From JAAYAY01 sp964563135 (lineage in GTDB: Bacteria; Planctomycetota; Planctomycetia; Pirellulales; Thermoguttaceae), in the NCBI GenBank assembly GCA_964563135.1, contig CAZLWV010000015.1:13471-77470 (forward strand): a stretch of DNA of 64,000 bases, written 5' to 3'. Shown here piece by piece: positions 1 to 8,893 of this stretch; positions within the stretch are counted from its first letter, which is position 1, and the number at the start of each line of letters is the position of its first letter. The translations under genes and the position numbers were made by a program. Below the pieces are notes generated by a model. It saw only the letters and a list, made by a program, of their open reading frames with translations, did no database searches and was not told the DNA's origin.

Positions 1-2715
1 CTCGGCCGGGGCGCCGGCGATAGGATCGGAGAGTGTGACCCGTTCCAGGCGAAACGACGTGGAGGCCGTCAGATCGTGGGCGATCTGGTATCCCAGTGAT
101 ACGCGGCCTCCGATTCGCTGTTCGTCCCACTCTTCGTAGAACCGCGTGTAGTAGAAACCGTTGAGCCCAAGTCCGATCTGGCTGTCGAAGAGGTAGGGCT
201 CGTTGAAGGTGACCATGTAGCGTTGGACCTCGCTGCCGGGCATGGCCTCGATGCGGAACCGCTGCCCACGGCCCCGGAAGGCCGTCCCGTTGCGGAAGTC
301 CTCCCAGCCGCGAGGGAATCGCCGCCAGTCGAAGTTCTGCTCATCGACGACGATCGACCCGATCAGGCCGGCATCCGAGTTCACTCCGGCGCTGAACATG
401 AATCGGCCGGTCTCCGTTTCGGCCACCTCGGGACGGAGCGGAAGGAACAGCGCCGGATCCTGATCCGGCACCGAGCCCAGGAATCCGCCCGGATCGCGGT
501 CACCAAAGAAGTTGAGGCCAGGATCGTACGGCGTTGGCGATACCGCGCCGATGGAATTGGGCGGCGGAAGCTGAGGATCCGGAACGTAGGGAACGGCCGT
601 TTGTCCCGCTGCCGGGGAGGGATTTGGGTACGGGGTGGTTGCCGGCGGGGCGACGGTCGTATTCGGCATGGCGACACTCGTGCCGGGCGGGATGGCGGTT
701 CTGCCGGGCAAGGTCGAGTAGGTTGGCGTCATCCCTGCGGGGGGCAGCGTCGGCGTCGTGCTCCCGCCGTCGGCCGAGTAGGATTGGTATCGCAGCACCT
801 CGCCGGCGCGGGCTTGGGGGGCAAAGAAGCGGGGCAGACCGGGAGAACTCGGACTCTGGCCGCGTTCCACGTAGCGGACCGGCGGAAGCGGAATCGGCCC
901 GCCCGCAACCTCCGATGTGGCCTGGGATTGCGGAATCGGCTGGGCGGCAGGAACCGTGCCCGGCATGGGAGCGGCAGCAGGGGCCGGGCGAACGAAGGAA
1001 ACGTTCCACCATCGATCGGAGTCCTCAACAGGAGGCTGCGTGCGGGCTCGGAGAAGCGAGTCCGGCGGATCCTGGCCGCGAAACTGGCCGGCCTCCGCCT
1101 GGCGGCGTGCCAGTTGGGTTTTTGCCTCCTCGATTTCTTCCGGCGTGGGCGGACTGAAGGCGATCTCGGGCATTGCGCCGTTCTGGGGATTCGAGTTGAA
1201 CAACTGGCTGGAGCGCAGCCGCCGCTGGCTGTCGCGCAGCTCGCGGATGTCGATGATGTCGCCCGGCTCCAGCGACATCCGGTTCAGAACCGTGGTGATC
1301 TGTGTATGGGGATAGTCTCCCGCGATGTTGACGTCGATCTTGCCGACGCGATATCGCTCCCCCTCCTCGATCCGATAGACCAGGTCCAGGTGTCCCGGCT
1401 CCTCGTCGAAGATGATCTCCGGCTTGATGTCGGCAAAGACATATCCGACCGCCCCGTAGCGGTCCTTGATTGCGTTCTCGTCGCGGCGCATCCAGTCGTC
1501 GCGATAGGGCTGCCCCTCCTTCAGCTCGACCATTTCCATCAGCTCTCCCGTGTCGACGCTCTTGTTGCCGATGATCGAGAGCTTGCGAACCGAATAACGC
1601 GGCCCCTCGTCGATCACGAACTTGAGAGTGATCCAGTCGCGGGTGTCGCTGTACGGGTGTTCCACGAGATAGCTGCCGACTCGCGCCCGGAAGAAGCCGA
1701 GGCGGTGATAGTAGTCGACCAGGCGATCCTCGTCCTCCTGGATCTGTCTGCGGTTCACTTCGCCGCCGAAAAGCCACACCACGCCCTGTTTGGATTTGAT
1801 CTGCGTACGCAATCGCGATTCGCTGGCGATGGTATTGCCCTCAAAACTGGTCCAGAGAATCGTCTGCTTGGAACCCTCATTGATGACGAAAACCACCCGT
1901 TCGTCGGTGGCCTTGCTGCCTTCGTAGAGAGTGACGCGGGCGTCGACGAATCCCTTGTCCCGATAGAATGTCTCCAGGCGGCTTCGCGCCTCTTCGATGG
2001 TGAACGGTTCCAGCGGGTCGCCGGCCTTGAGCTTGGCCTCCTTGGAGAGCGTCTTCGTTTTGACTTTGCGGTTTCCCACATAATGGACGGACTTGATCGT
2101 AGGACGCTCGAAAACGTCAAATACAACGATTCTCCCTCTCCCAGCCGGCGCATCCTGATACTGGGCTCGCACACTGTCGACCAGTCCGGAACTGTTGAGC
2201 CGGCGCACGTCCTGCTCGACAATCTGGGCGTTGTAAACGCGGTTTGGACGGGTGTGGATGTAGCGCAGGATCTTCTCCGTTGGCGTTCGCTTGTTGCCGA
2301 CAACCCTCACCTCGACCACGACTTCCGAACGCGGAACGGGCACCGGGCCGTTGGGACTTGCCGCAACATCGGTCGGAGCAGCAGAATTTCCAGGCACGGG
2401 TGGGGCAACGTTGAACGAGGCCTGCTGGGCAGGAACGAAAACGGGCATCTGCGTTGCGGGATACTGAAGCGGATCCGATGTCTGCGGGCCGGCGTACGGC
2501 GGCATCTGCAAAGACGGGGGCGACTGGGCATCAGCGCTGGCGGCGGATGCGAACAGGTACGCCAGGGCGAGGAGAAAGACGGCCCGCACTCGCCTCGAGG
2601 AGAGGGCCTCCACTGGCAGCAGTTTCGCTGGCTCGAACAACAGCCCTCGGACAAGGCCGAGCGCCGTCGGCGAATCCAGACTGTTTCCCAACCGCACGTG
2701 AGGGATTGCGACCAT
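1..2715 (-). CDS. bamA: Omp85/BamA-family outer-membrane assembly protein (3' end beyond window)
   Basis: Outer-membrane beta-barrel insertase of the BamA/Omp85 family. The minus frame is open for all 905 codons and leaves the window without a stop. The ATG at 2715 follows AAGGA, and a hydrophobic stretch near residues 44-58 ending in ASA looks like a signal peptide. After a Pro/Gln-rich linker the first POTRA domain starts near residue 120 (VEVRVVGNKRTP), with further POTRA sequence to about 550. Residues about 560-740 are rich in Pro, Ala and Gln and look disordered. The barrel part begins near 740 and includes the Omp85-like stretch FNEPYLFDS. The long Pro-rich insert between POTRA and barrel is unusual compared with proteobacterial BamA. 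The gene is last in the minus-strand run after dnaB. A 908-codon plus-strand open frame over it is a composition artefact. Confidence 0.88.
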   Translation of the reverse strand, partial: MVAIPHVRLGNSLDSPTALGLVRGLLFEPAKLLPVEALSSRRVRAVFLLALAYLFASAASADAQSPPSLQMPPYAGPQTSDPLQYPATQMPVFVPAQQASFNVAPPVPGNSAAPTDVAASPNGPVPVPRSEVVVEVRVVGNKRTPTEKILRYIHTRPNRVYNAQIVEQDVRRLNSSGLVDSVRAQYQDAPAGRGRIVVFDVFERPTIKSVHYVGNRKVKTKTLSKEAKLKAGDPLEPFTIEEARSRLETFYRDKGFVDARVTLYEGSKATDERVVFVINEGSKQTILWTSFEGNTIASESRLRTQIKSKQGVVWLFGGEVNRRQIQEDEDRLVDYYHRLGFFRARVGSYLVEHPYSDTRDWITLKFVIDEGPRYSVRKLSIIGNKSVDTGELMEMVELKEGQPYRDDWMRRDENAIKDRYGAVGYVFADIKPEIIFDEEPGHLDLVYRIEEGERYRVGKIDVNIAGDYPHTQITTVLNRMSLEPGDIIDIRELRDSQRRLRSSQLFNSNPQNGAMPEIAFSPPTPEEIEEAKTQLARRQAEAGQFRGQDPPDSLLRARTQPPVEDSDRWWNVSFVRPAPAAAPMPGTVPAAQPIPQSQATSEVAGGPIPLPPVRYVERGQSPSSPGLPRFFAPQARAGEVLRYQSYSADGGSTTPTLPPAGMTPTYSTLPGRTAIPPGTSVAMPNTTVAPPATTPYPNPSPAAGQTAVPYVPDPQLPPPNSIGAVSPTPYDPGLNFFGDRDPGGFLGSVPDQDPALFLPLRPEVAETETGRFMFSAGVNSDAGLIGSIVVDEQNFDWRRFPRGWEDFRNGTAFRGRGQRFRIEAMPGSEVQRYMVTFNEPYLFDSQIGLGLNGFYYTRFYEEWDEQRIGGRVSLGYQIAHDLTASTSFRLERVTLSDPIAGAPAE

Positions 2716-3011
2716 CGGGATCCTTCCCGCCTCTCGATAATGGATTTCGAGACCTGCGCCACTCCTTGGCGCCAAACCGGTTGCTTTCCAAATTACGTGC
2801 CACCCAGACCAAGGGTTCACGCCGCTCAAACCGTCAACCGGTGGAGTTGGTTTCTGCCGCGCGGCCCCCGGCTATCGAAAATGCCGCGGCGCGCAGAGTC
2901 TTCCGAGGACTTTTCAAGAGGCGTACAAATACAGTATGCCCCCAGATAGGGCAAGGCGGAAATGCGTCCCTCCCCCCCTTCGACCGGTTGCTTTCAGCCC
3001 GGAGCTGAGAG

Positions 3012-4457
3012 TCAGAAATCGTCGCCGCCGCTCCCCCCGGCGAAGTTGTCGAATTCGTCGTAGCGGTCGACGGCCCGGTTCTCGAAGCGTGTGAACTCCT
3101 GCCGCCAAGCCAATTTGACGTCATCGGTGGGGCCATTGCGCTGCTTGGCGACGATGAGATCGGCCTTGCCCACTAGTTCCCGCTCTTTGGCTTCCTCGTG
3201 CGTCATGTAGTACTCCTCGCGATGCACAAACATGACCACGTCCGCATCCTGCTCGATCGCCCCCGATTCCCGCAGATGGCTCATTCTCGGCCGGTTGTCC
3301 TTGGTTGCCTCTGCTTGCCTATTAAGTTGGGCAAGACAGAGAACAGGCACCGCCAATTCTCGGGCAAGGCCTTTCAGCCGCCTGGCAATCTTGGCAACCT
3401 GCTCCTGGCGGGGATCGGCCGGATTCTCGGGCTCGATCAATTGCAGGTAGTCGATCACAATCAGGCCCAGGTTCTCACGCCGCTTCAATCGCCGTGCCGT
3501 TGCGGCAATCTCGGTGATCGTGCGGCTCGGCGAATCGTCGATGAACAGCGGGGCTTTGCTCAACTCGGCCGACGCCTTGACGAGATCCTCACGGTCTTCC
3601 GCGGTAAGATATCCGCCACGGAACTTGCGGCCGTCGATCTTGCCTCGGGCACAGAGCATACGCTGGCCAAGTTCGAGGCGGGCCATTTCCAGGCTGACGA
3701 CAAGGGTAGTAACCCCCGACTCGACCGCCACGTGATCGGCGATGTTCGTGGCCATCGCAGTCTTTCCCATGCTCGGCCGGGCCGCCAGAATGATCAGCTC
3801 CGACCCGTGCAGGCCACCGGTGAGATTGTCGTAGTCGGTGAAACCGGTGGGCACGCCGGTCGCGCCTCCGTGCTTCATGCGATGGTCGATGTGGGCATAG
3901 GCCTCGACCATAACATCGTGCATACTGGCCAGTTGGTCCGAACTGCGTTCATCGTGGACGGCGAAGATTCTCTCTTCGGCCCGCCCAACCAGTTCGCGAG
4001 GACTGTGCGTGGGATCGTAGGCGTCGCGCAGGATCTCGGTGCTGGCGTGGATCAGCGAGCGAAGGGTGGCCTTGTCGCGAACGATCTCCGCATAATGGGC
4101 CGCGTGGGCAGCTACCGCCACGGACTGGATCACCTCGGCAAGGAAAGCCGTTCCACCGATCGCTTCGAGATCACCCGCGTGGCGGAGCCGCTCGATCAGC
4201 AAGGTTGCATCGACCCGGCCCCCCTCTCCATGCATCTCCATAATGTGATGGAAAAGCTTCTGATGCGCGTGGGCATAGAAATCGCCAGGGCGAAGGATCA
4301 GCGCCACCTCGTCGCACAGCTCCGGATCGAGCAGGAGGCTGCCAAGAACACCAAGTTCCGCGTCGAGGTTCTGGGGGGGGAGCCGATCCAGGATCTCCGA
4401 ACTCACCCGCTCGGCCGAATGGGCCGACTCCACGCGCACCGATGTCGCCATGGCCAT
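3012..4457 (-). CDS. dnaB: Replicative DNA helicase DnaB
   Basis: Hexameric 5'-3' helicase that unwinds the replication fork. The 481 residues match the usual DnaB length. The N-terminal domain is at about 25-130 (PPQNLDAELGVLGSLL) and the RecA-like C-terminal domain at about 195-460. Walker A is ARPSMGKT (226-233), SLEM lies at 255-258, Walker B is LIVIDYLQL (332-340) and the QLNRQAE segment is at 377-383. The C-terminus is Gly/Asp-rich (GGSGGDDF). No intein interrupts it. The 104-nt gap to rplI and the shared strand suggest cotranscription; rplI-dnaB adjacency is common in bacteria. Confidence 0.98.
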   Translation of the reverse strand: MAMATSVRVESAHSAERVSSEILDRLPPQNLDAELGVLGSLLLDPELCDEVALILRPGDFYAHAHQKLFHHIMEMHGEGGRVDATLLIERLRHAGDLEAIGGTAFLAEVIQSVAVAAHAAHYAEIVRDKATLRSLIHASTEILRDAYDPTHSPRELVGRAEERIFAVHDERSSDQLASMHDVMVEAYAHIDHRMKHGGATGVPTGFTDYDNLTGGLHGSELIILAARPSMGKTAMATNIADHVAVESGVTTLVVSLEMARLELGQRMLCARGKIDGRKFRGGYLTAEDREDLVKASAELSKAPLFIDDSPSRTITEIAATARRLKRRENLGLIVIDYLQLIEPENPADPRQEQVAKIARRLKGLARELAVPVLCLAQLNRQAEATKDNRPRMSHLRESGAIEQDADVVMFVHREEYYMTHEEAKERELVGKADLIVAKQRNGPTDDVKLAWRQEFTRFENRAVDRYDEFDNFAGGSGGDDF

Positions 4458-4561
4458 CCTTCTCCAAGAAGTGCTTACCGCGCATCATAGACCGCCAGCT
4501 CACCGGCGGCAAGCACGCGCCGCCGGGCGCGGCAGGCGAAGCCCGGTCGTCCGGGAAGACT

Positions 4562-5107
4562 CTACGATTCCTCGGATTCGCTAACGCTTGGGACGACCCA
4601 AACCTTGACCTCGGAGTCGATTTCCTGGCCAACGTGGATCTTCACCGTGTAGAGGCCGAGCTCCTTGAGAGGCCCTTCCAACCGGACCTGGTCGACGGCG
4701 ATGGTGATGCCGACGCCCTTCAAGGCGTTGACGATTTCCGGCGCTCCGACCGAGCCGTACAGATGTCCCTCCTCGTTGGCATTCGCCTCGATGGTCAGAC
4801 TCTGCTGTTTCAGTTCTGCAGCCAGCGAACGGAGCCCCGCCAAGCGGGCTTTCTGGATCTCTGCAAGCTTCGCCTTGTGCTTGTCGACCATCCGCTTGTG
4901 GTGGTCGGTGGCTACCGTAGCCAGCCCCTGGGGCAGAAGGTAATTGTTCGCGTAGCCTGGCCGGACCTCGACCACGTCGCCCTGATCGCCGAGATGCTCA
5001 ACGGCCTGGATCAGCAGCAGCTCGATTCCGCCGTTGCGTCCTTTGGGAAGCCGCTTGAAACGGCTGGGATTTCGTCGAATCTTCTTCTGTTTCTTGGTCT
5101 GTACCAT
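4562..5107 (-). CDS. rplI: 50S ribosomal protein L9
   Basis: Large-subunit protein that binds 23S rRNA near the L1 stalk. The conserved N-terminal RNA-binding domain begins near residue 28 (IELLLIQAVEHLGDQGDVVEV, then GYANNYLLPQGLA), followed by the long connecting helix and the C-terminal domain. The protein is 181 residues, longer than the usual ~150, because of about 27 extra N-terminal residues rich in Lys and Arg (VQTKKQKKIRRNPSRFKRLP). The extension starts with an ATG and stays in frame. From memory, similar extensions occur in planctomycete L9, so it is probably real. It sits between ssb and dnaB, as in many bacteria. Confidence 0.96.
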   Translation of the reverse strand: MVQTKKQKKIRRNPSRFKRLPKGRNGGIELLLIQAVEHLGDQGDVVEVRPGYANNYLLPQGLATVATDHHKRMVDKHKAKLAEIQKARLAGLRSLAAELKQQSLTIEANANEEGHLYGSVGAPEIVNALKGVGITIAVDQVRLEGPLKELGLYTVKIHVGQEIDSEVKVWVVPSVSESEES

Positions 5108-5243
5108 GGAACTGATGACCTTCTTCGTATGGGCTCTGCCACCACAGACGGGATGCAGGTCTCGCGTCCGCCTGCCCCGACGATCGATTCACGAACAATC
5201 AATCGTTGTGTTGTTGGCCTGGTTCGTCGTTTTGCTTGGATTG

Positions 5244-5720
5244 TCAGAATGGAATACCGTCGTCAGGGGTCCCCCCGCCCACAGGCGGAGGTCCGAAGGA
5301 CTCGTCCGCAAGCTCGGGCTGGCTGTAGGGATCGCTCTGTTGCCTTGATTGAGGCGGTCGTCCGCCGCCGCCGCCACCACCCGCACCACCGCGAGGCCCC
5401 ACCATCTGCATCCGCTCACACACCACATGCAGTTTGGATCGTTTCTGGCCATCGTTGGTTTGCCAGGTGTCGAGCTTCAATCGTCCCTCGATGAGAACGG
5501 AAGAGCCTTTGCCGAGGTACTCGCCGGCCACCTCGGCCGTTCGGCCCCACAAGGTAACGTCGACGAACGTCGTCTCCTCGACCCATTGACCATCCGCCCC
5601 TTTGCGGCGATCGTTCACCGCCAGGCCGATATCGCACACCGCCGTGCCGCCGGAAGTGTAGCGGATCTCCGGGTCGCGAGTGAGGTTGCCCATCAAGATC
5701 ACGCGGTTGTAACTTGCCAC
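5244..5720 (-). CDS. ssb: Single-stranded DNA-binding protein
   Basis: Binds and protects single-stranded DNA in replication and repair. Residues 1-110 form the OB fold (MASYNRVILMGNLTRDPEIR at the start; WGRTAEVAGEYLGKGSSVLIEG in the middle). A Gly-rich and Gln/Pro-rich linker (about 112-150) leads to the acidic tip DDGIPF, which recruits partner proteins. Length 158 is typical. It lies in the conserved rpsF-ssb-rplI order. Confidence 0.98.
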   Translation of the reverse strand: MASYNRVILMGNLTRDPEIRYTSGGTAVCDIGLAVNDRRKGADGQWVEETTFVDVTLWGRTAEVAGEYLGKGSSVLIEGRLKLDTWQTNDGQKRSKLHVVCERMQMVGPRGGAGGGGGGGRPPQSRQQSDPYSQPELADESFGPPPVGGGTPDDGIPF

Positions 5721-5887
5721 AATCTCGACTCCCTACGCTCTTGAGCTGCCACGGGGAACCATGGGGAGGGGCAACCGCCTGGTTGGACAGGGCCACCGGA
5801 TAGCTCGCATCCCCGACGACACGACCACTCCGTGCCGCCTCGAAACACGACCGCGGCACGGGCGCATGCTAATCACGGCTTGACGAC

Positions 5888-6328
5888 TCAGTCCTCGTCC
5901 TCATCGGCATCCGCCCCGGCGGCGACCAGATCGTGGGTATCCACCTCCACGTCGTTGCCTTCCGTGGTCTCCGCGACCGGTTCCGACGGTCTGACGGTAG
6001 CGCCTTTGGCATGCTCGACCAGCGCGTCGACAATGCGGGGATCCACTTTGAGCACCAGGCTGCGGAGGATGTTGTCGTCCAGTTCGCTCTGGCGGGTGAC
6101 CTTCGGCAACTTCGGGCCATCCAGCCGGAAATACGTGAGCCAGTACGTCCCCTTCTTCTGCCCGTTGATCGGGTAGGCCAGGCGGCGTTCTTCCCACAAG
6201 CGGCTGACAAGCATCTCTCCGCCAGCCTCCTCAATCATTCGGGAAATCGCGCCCGAGACGCCATCCGGATCGCGCCCGTACTTTCCCGAATCGAAGATGA
6301 ACATGCCTTCATAAACGTTGCTAGCCAA
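5888..6328 (-). CDS. rpsF: 30S ribosomal protein S6
   Basis: Small-subunit protein that pairs with S18 on the platform. Residues 1-105 carry the ferredoxin-like S6 fold (YEGMFIFDSGKYGRDPDG, RLWEERRLAYPINGQKKGTY). About 40 residues rich in Asp, Glu and Val follow, ending DADEDED, an acidic tail like the glutamate-rich tail of E. coli S6. No rpsR gene follows, unlike the common rpsF-ssb-rpsR order. The gene is 20 nt downstream of pth, so the two are probably cotranscribed. Confidence 0.97.
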   Translation of the reverse strand: MASNVYEGMFIFDSGKYGRDPDGVSGAISRMIEEAGGEMLVSRLWEERRLAYPINGQKKGTYWLTYFRLDGPKLPKVTRQSELDDNILRSLVLKVDPRIVDALVEHAKGATVRPSEPVAETTEGNDVEVDTHDLVAAGADADEDED

Positions 6329-6348
6329 AGCTTAACTCCTCAGTGGCT

Positions 6349-6906
6349 TCAGTTGAATTGATTCATGCACATGTCGATTCCGTCGCGAGCCCAGGCCACT
6401 GCGGCATCTGCCGCCCTGAGGATCGCCGGCTCGATCTCTGCCTGCTCTTCCCGCGTGAACCTTCCCAGGACGTAATCAGCGGCGTCCCAACCTTCGGGTG
6501 GCGAACCGATCCCGACCCTCAACCGCGACAAATCCTCCGTTCCCAGGCGGCTGATCACGTCAGCAAGCCCTTTCTGCCCTCCGGAGGAACCTTTCATGCG
6601 AACCCGCAGTCTCGCAAGCGGCAGATTGATGTCATCGCAAACGATCAGGATCTCGTCGTTTCCAAGCTTGTAGAAGTCCCTCGCGGCCAGAACACTCGCT
6701 CCGCTTCGATTCATGTAGGTTGCCGGGCAAAGCAGCACGAGCTTCTCGCCCGCCATCTTCGCCTCGACAACCTCGCCGTCAAATCTCGCTCGTGGTTTTT
6801 CGGCTCCAAGGCGCCGGGCCACCTCGGCGACAACCTCGAAGCCAACATTGTGGCGGGTCCCCGCGTACCTGCGCCCGGGGTTCCCTAGTCCGACAATCAA
6901 CTTCAT
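6349..6906 (-). CDS. pth: Peptidyl-tRNA hydrolase
   Basis: Releases tRNA from peptidyl-tRNA that drops off ribosomes. The 185 residues begin MKLIVGLGNPGRRY. His19 in TRHNVGFE corresponds to the catalytic His20 of E. coli Pth, and the conserved Asp pair in ICDDINLP and the SSGGQKGL loop are present. It is linked to rplY upstream (54 nt) and rpsF downstream (20 nt); rplY-pth is a common bacterial pair. Confidence 0.98.
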   Translation of the reverse strand: MKLIVGLGNPGRRYAGTRHNVGFEVVAEVARRLGAEKPRARFDGEVVEAKMAGEKLVLLCPATYMNRSGASVLAARDFYKLGNDEILIVCDDINLPLARLRVRMKGSSGGQKGLADVISRLGTEDLSRLRVGIGSPPEGWDAADYVLGRFTREEQAEIEPAILRAADAAVAWARDGIDMCMNQFN

Positions 6907-6960
6907 CCCAGCAAGCTCCTTCGCCGATCCATACCGACGGGCGGCACAGAAGCCTGTGGA

Positions 6961-7590
6961 CTAGGACTCGGATTGACCTTCTTCCTCTTCTCGCTTTCGG
7001 CCGATCACTTCCGGTTCGACTTCGCCGGCAAGAACCTCTTCTTCTGGTTGCTCGACCGGTTCGACGCACTGAACAATGTCCTGGTCGACCTCTGCAAGGA
7101 CCTTCGCTCCCGGCGGAAGTTCCAGGCTCGCCACGGTGATCGAGCCGTTCAATCTGAGGTCGTTGATGTTAACGGTCAGCTTCTCGGGGATGTCGGCAGC
7201 CTCGCATTCCAGGCCGATTTCGTGGATGAGCTGCTTGAGCACGCCCCCGTCCTTCACGCCCGGCGCTTCGCCCCGCAGCTCAACAGCCACCTGCACATGG
7301 ACCTTCTCGTGCGCGGAGATCCGCGAAAGATCCACGTGGAGCACATGGTTGCCCCACGTATCCCACTGGCACTCGCGAACAAAGGCCGATTCGTTCACTG
7401 CACCCGCCAGGGTCACGACCCGGCTCCCGTGGCGAACCATCGCGTCGAACTGGTCTGCGGGCACCGCCAGACTCACCGGTTCCTGTCCGTGCCCGTAAAG
7501 GACCGCCGGAATCTTGCCCTGGGCGCGAAGCCGCCGGTTGTTTCGTTTCCCTCGCATCTCGCGAGTTTCCACTTTCAATGTCTGTGACAT
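6961..7590 (-). CDS. rplY: 50S ribosomal protein L25, general stress (CTC/TL5) type
   Basis: 5S-rRNA-binding protein of the two-domain CTC/TL5 type. The N-terminal L25 beta-barrel (about 1-95) has RNNRRLRAQGKIPAVLYG, and the C-terminal TL5 domain (about 97-185) has VELRGEAPGVKDGGVL. A Glu-rich tail ends REEEEGQSES. At 209 residues it is the long form rather than the short E. coli form. A 14-bp palindrome lies 142 nt upstream. Confidence 0.96.
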   Translation of the reverse strand: MSQTLKVETREMRGKRNNRRLRAQGKIPAVLYGHGQEPVSLAVPADQFDAMVRHGSRVVTLAGAVNESAFVRECQWDTWGNHVLHVDLSRISAHEKVHVQVAVELRGEAPGVKDGGVLKQLIHEIGLECEAADIPEKLTVNINDLRLNGSITVASLELPPGAKVLAEVDQDIVQCVEPVEQPEEEVLAGEVEPEVIGRKREEEEGQSES

Positions 7591-7681
7591 CGAATTCCTC
7601 TGCCAGCAATCAGGCTGCTTGAATGACCTTCTTCGATCCGCTCACACGCCAGGGTGACCGGTCTCCTCTCACACATGCCGA

Positions 7682-7712
7682 CGCCCCCTCGAGGGCTCCA
7701 CCCAAGGGGGCG
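7682..7712 (-). other. GC-rich hairpin between prs and rplY
   Basis: CGCCCCC (7682-7688) can pair with GGGGGCG (7706-7712) around a 17-nt loop that holds a further GGG/CCC pairing. Neither strand has a following T-run, so it is not a clear intrinsic terminator. It lies in the transcribed gap between the prs stop and the rplY start. Confidence 0.4.
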
Positions 7713-7731
7713 AAACTGCTTATTGTGGCTG

Positions 7732-7745
7732 ATTTCCGCGGAAAT
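7732..7745. promoter_or_regulatory. 14-bp perfect palindrome between prs and rplY (possible operator)
   Basis: ATTTCCGCGGAAAT is a perfect 14-bp palindrome, AT-flanked in an otherwise GC-rich gap. On the minus strand it follows TTGTAT, a possible weak -35, but no good -10 is seen. A dimeric regulator site upstream of rplY-pth-rpsF is one reading; function is inference only. Confidence 0.35.
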
Positions 7746-7767
7746 ACAACCCCACCGAGCCCTTCTT

Positions 7768-8806
7768 TCAGCGACTCTCCTTCCGTGCATCCCGCCGAAA
7801 CAGCCCACTGACCGATTCGTTTCGATGAATCCGCTTGATCGCCTCACCCAAAAGAGGGGCGACTGTCAGGACCTTGATTCGGTCGAGGCGCCGCTCCGGC
7901 GGCAAGGGAATCGTATCGGTTACGACGACCTGTTCCACCGGGGCCTCGCGAAGGCGGTTGATCGCGTCGCCGCACAGCACCCCGTGGGTGGCCGCCAGAT
8001 AGACGGCCTTGGCACCGGCGCTCTTCACCATTTTCGCCGCGCCGCAGATCGAGCCAGCCGTGCTGATCATGTCGTCGAAGATCAGCGCGATTTTGCCGGC
8101 AACCGGACCACCGATCAAGTTGGCCTGATCGGTAGAATGGGCGCTGGACCGCCGCTTGTCGACGATCGCCACCGGCGCCTTCAGGTCGGCCGCATGGCTC
8201 AAGGCCCGCTTGATACTCCCCTCATCTGGACTGACGACGATGATATCTTCCTTGGGGAAGCTCAGTTCGTGAAAATAGGCGTCAATCACCGGAGCGCCGA
8301 CCAGATGGTCTACGGGAATATCGAAGAATCCCTGGATCTGGGCGGCGTGCAGGTCCATGGCCAGCACGCGGTCGGCACCCGCACGGGTAATCAGGTTTGC
8401 CGCCAACTTGGCCGTGATCGGCACACGCCCCTCGTCCTTCCGATCCTGCCGGGCGTACCCAAAGTAGGGCATCACCGCGGTGCCGCGTTGGGCGCTGGCC
8501 CGGTTGAGCGCGTCGAGGATCAGGCACAGNNNNNNNNNNCATCACCGCGGTGATCCGCTCGGCACTGGCCCGCTTGAAACTGTCGATCAGGATCAGCAGT
8601 TCCATCAGATTGTCGTTGACCGGATGGCAGGTGGGCTGCACGAGAAAGACATCTCGCCCCCGCACATCCTGCTCGATCCGGCACCAGATCTCCCCATCCG
8701 GGAACGTATCGATCCTGAGCTTGCCGAGAGACAGCCCGAGGTAGTCGCACACGCGCTGGGCAAGCTCCGGGTGGGCCCGGCCGCTGAATACCTTCATATC
8801 ATTCAT
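7768..8806 (-). CDS. prs: Ribose-phosphate pyrophosphokinase (interrupted by assembly gap)
   Basis: Makes PRPP from ribose-5-phosphate and ATP. The N-terminal part (8540-8806, 89 codons) starts MNDMKVFSGRAHPELA and has FPDGEIWCRI and QPTCHPVNDNLMELL. The C-terminal part (7768 to about 8475) has MPYFGYARQDRKDEGRVPIT, MDLHAAQIQGFFDIPVD and the PRPP-binding loop DDMISTAGS. Ten Ns at 8530-8539 separate the parts and put them out of frame. The 54 nt beside the gap (8476-8529) encode a divergent second version of the segment that ends the N-terminal part, so the break is an assembly join, not a natural frameshift. It lies between glmU-like and rplY, a common order. Confidence 0.9.
8530..8539. other. 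Assembly gap (10 N) inside prs
   Basis: Ten Ns mark a scaffold join of unknown true length. Both flanks carry catcaccgcggtg, and both encode the same stretch of PRPP synthetase with about half the residues different, so the contig ends overlap in gene position but not in sequence. Confidence 0.97.
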
Positions 8807-8893
8807 GGTTCCGGATAAACTCCCCCCATGCGCCGGGTCCAGTCTCGCGCCGCCCTCGGCCCGATCCGTGTGCCCGAGCGTCCAGGCATCTTC

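Noticed and set aside
223..2949. 908-codon plus-strand open frame opposite bamA
   Set aside because: It is antisense to a clearly conserved Omp85 reading frame and has Arg/Gly-rich composition with no domain; a high-GC composition artefact.
3198..4490. Long open frame antisense to dnaB
   Set aside because: The dnaB frame has full helicase motifs; the opposite frame has none.
8282..8806. Possible frameshift pseudogene of prs
   Set aside because: The break coincides with the N-run and duplicated contig ends, so it is an assembly artefact rather than a mutated gene.
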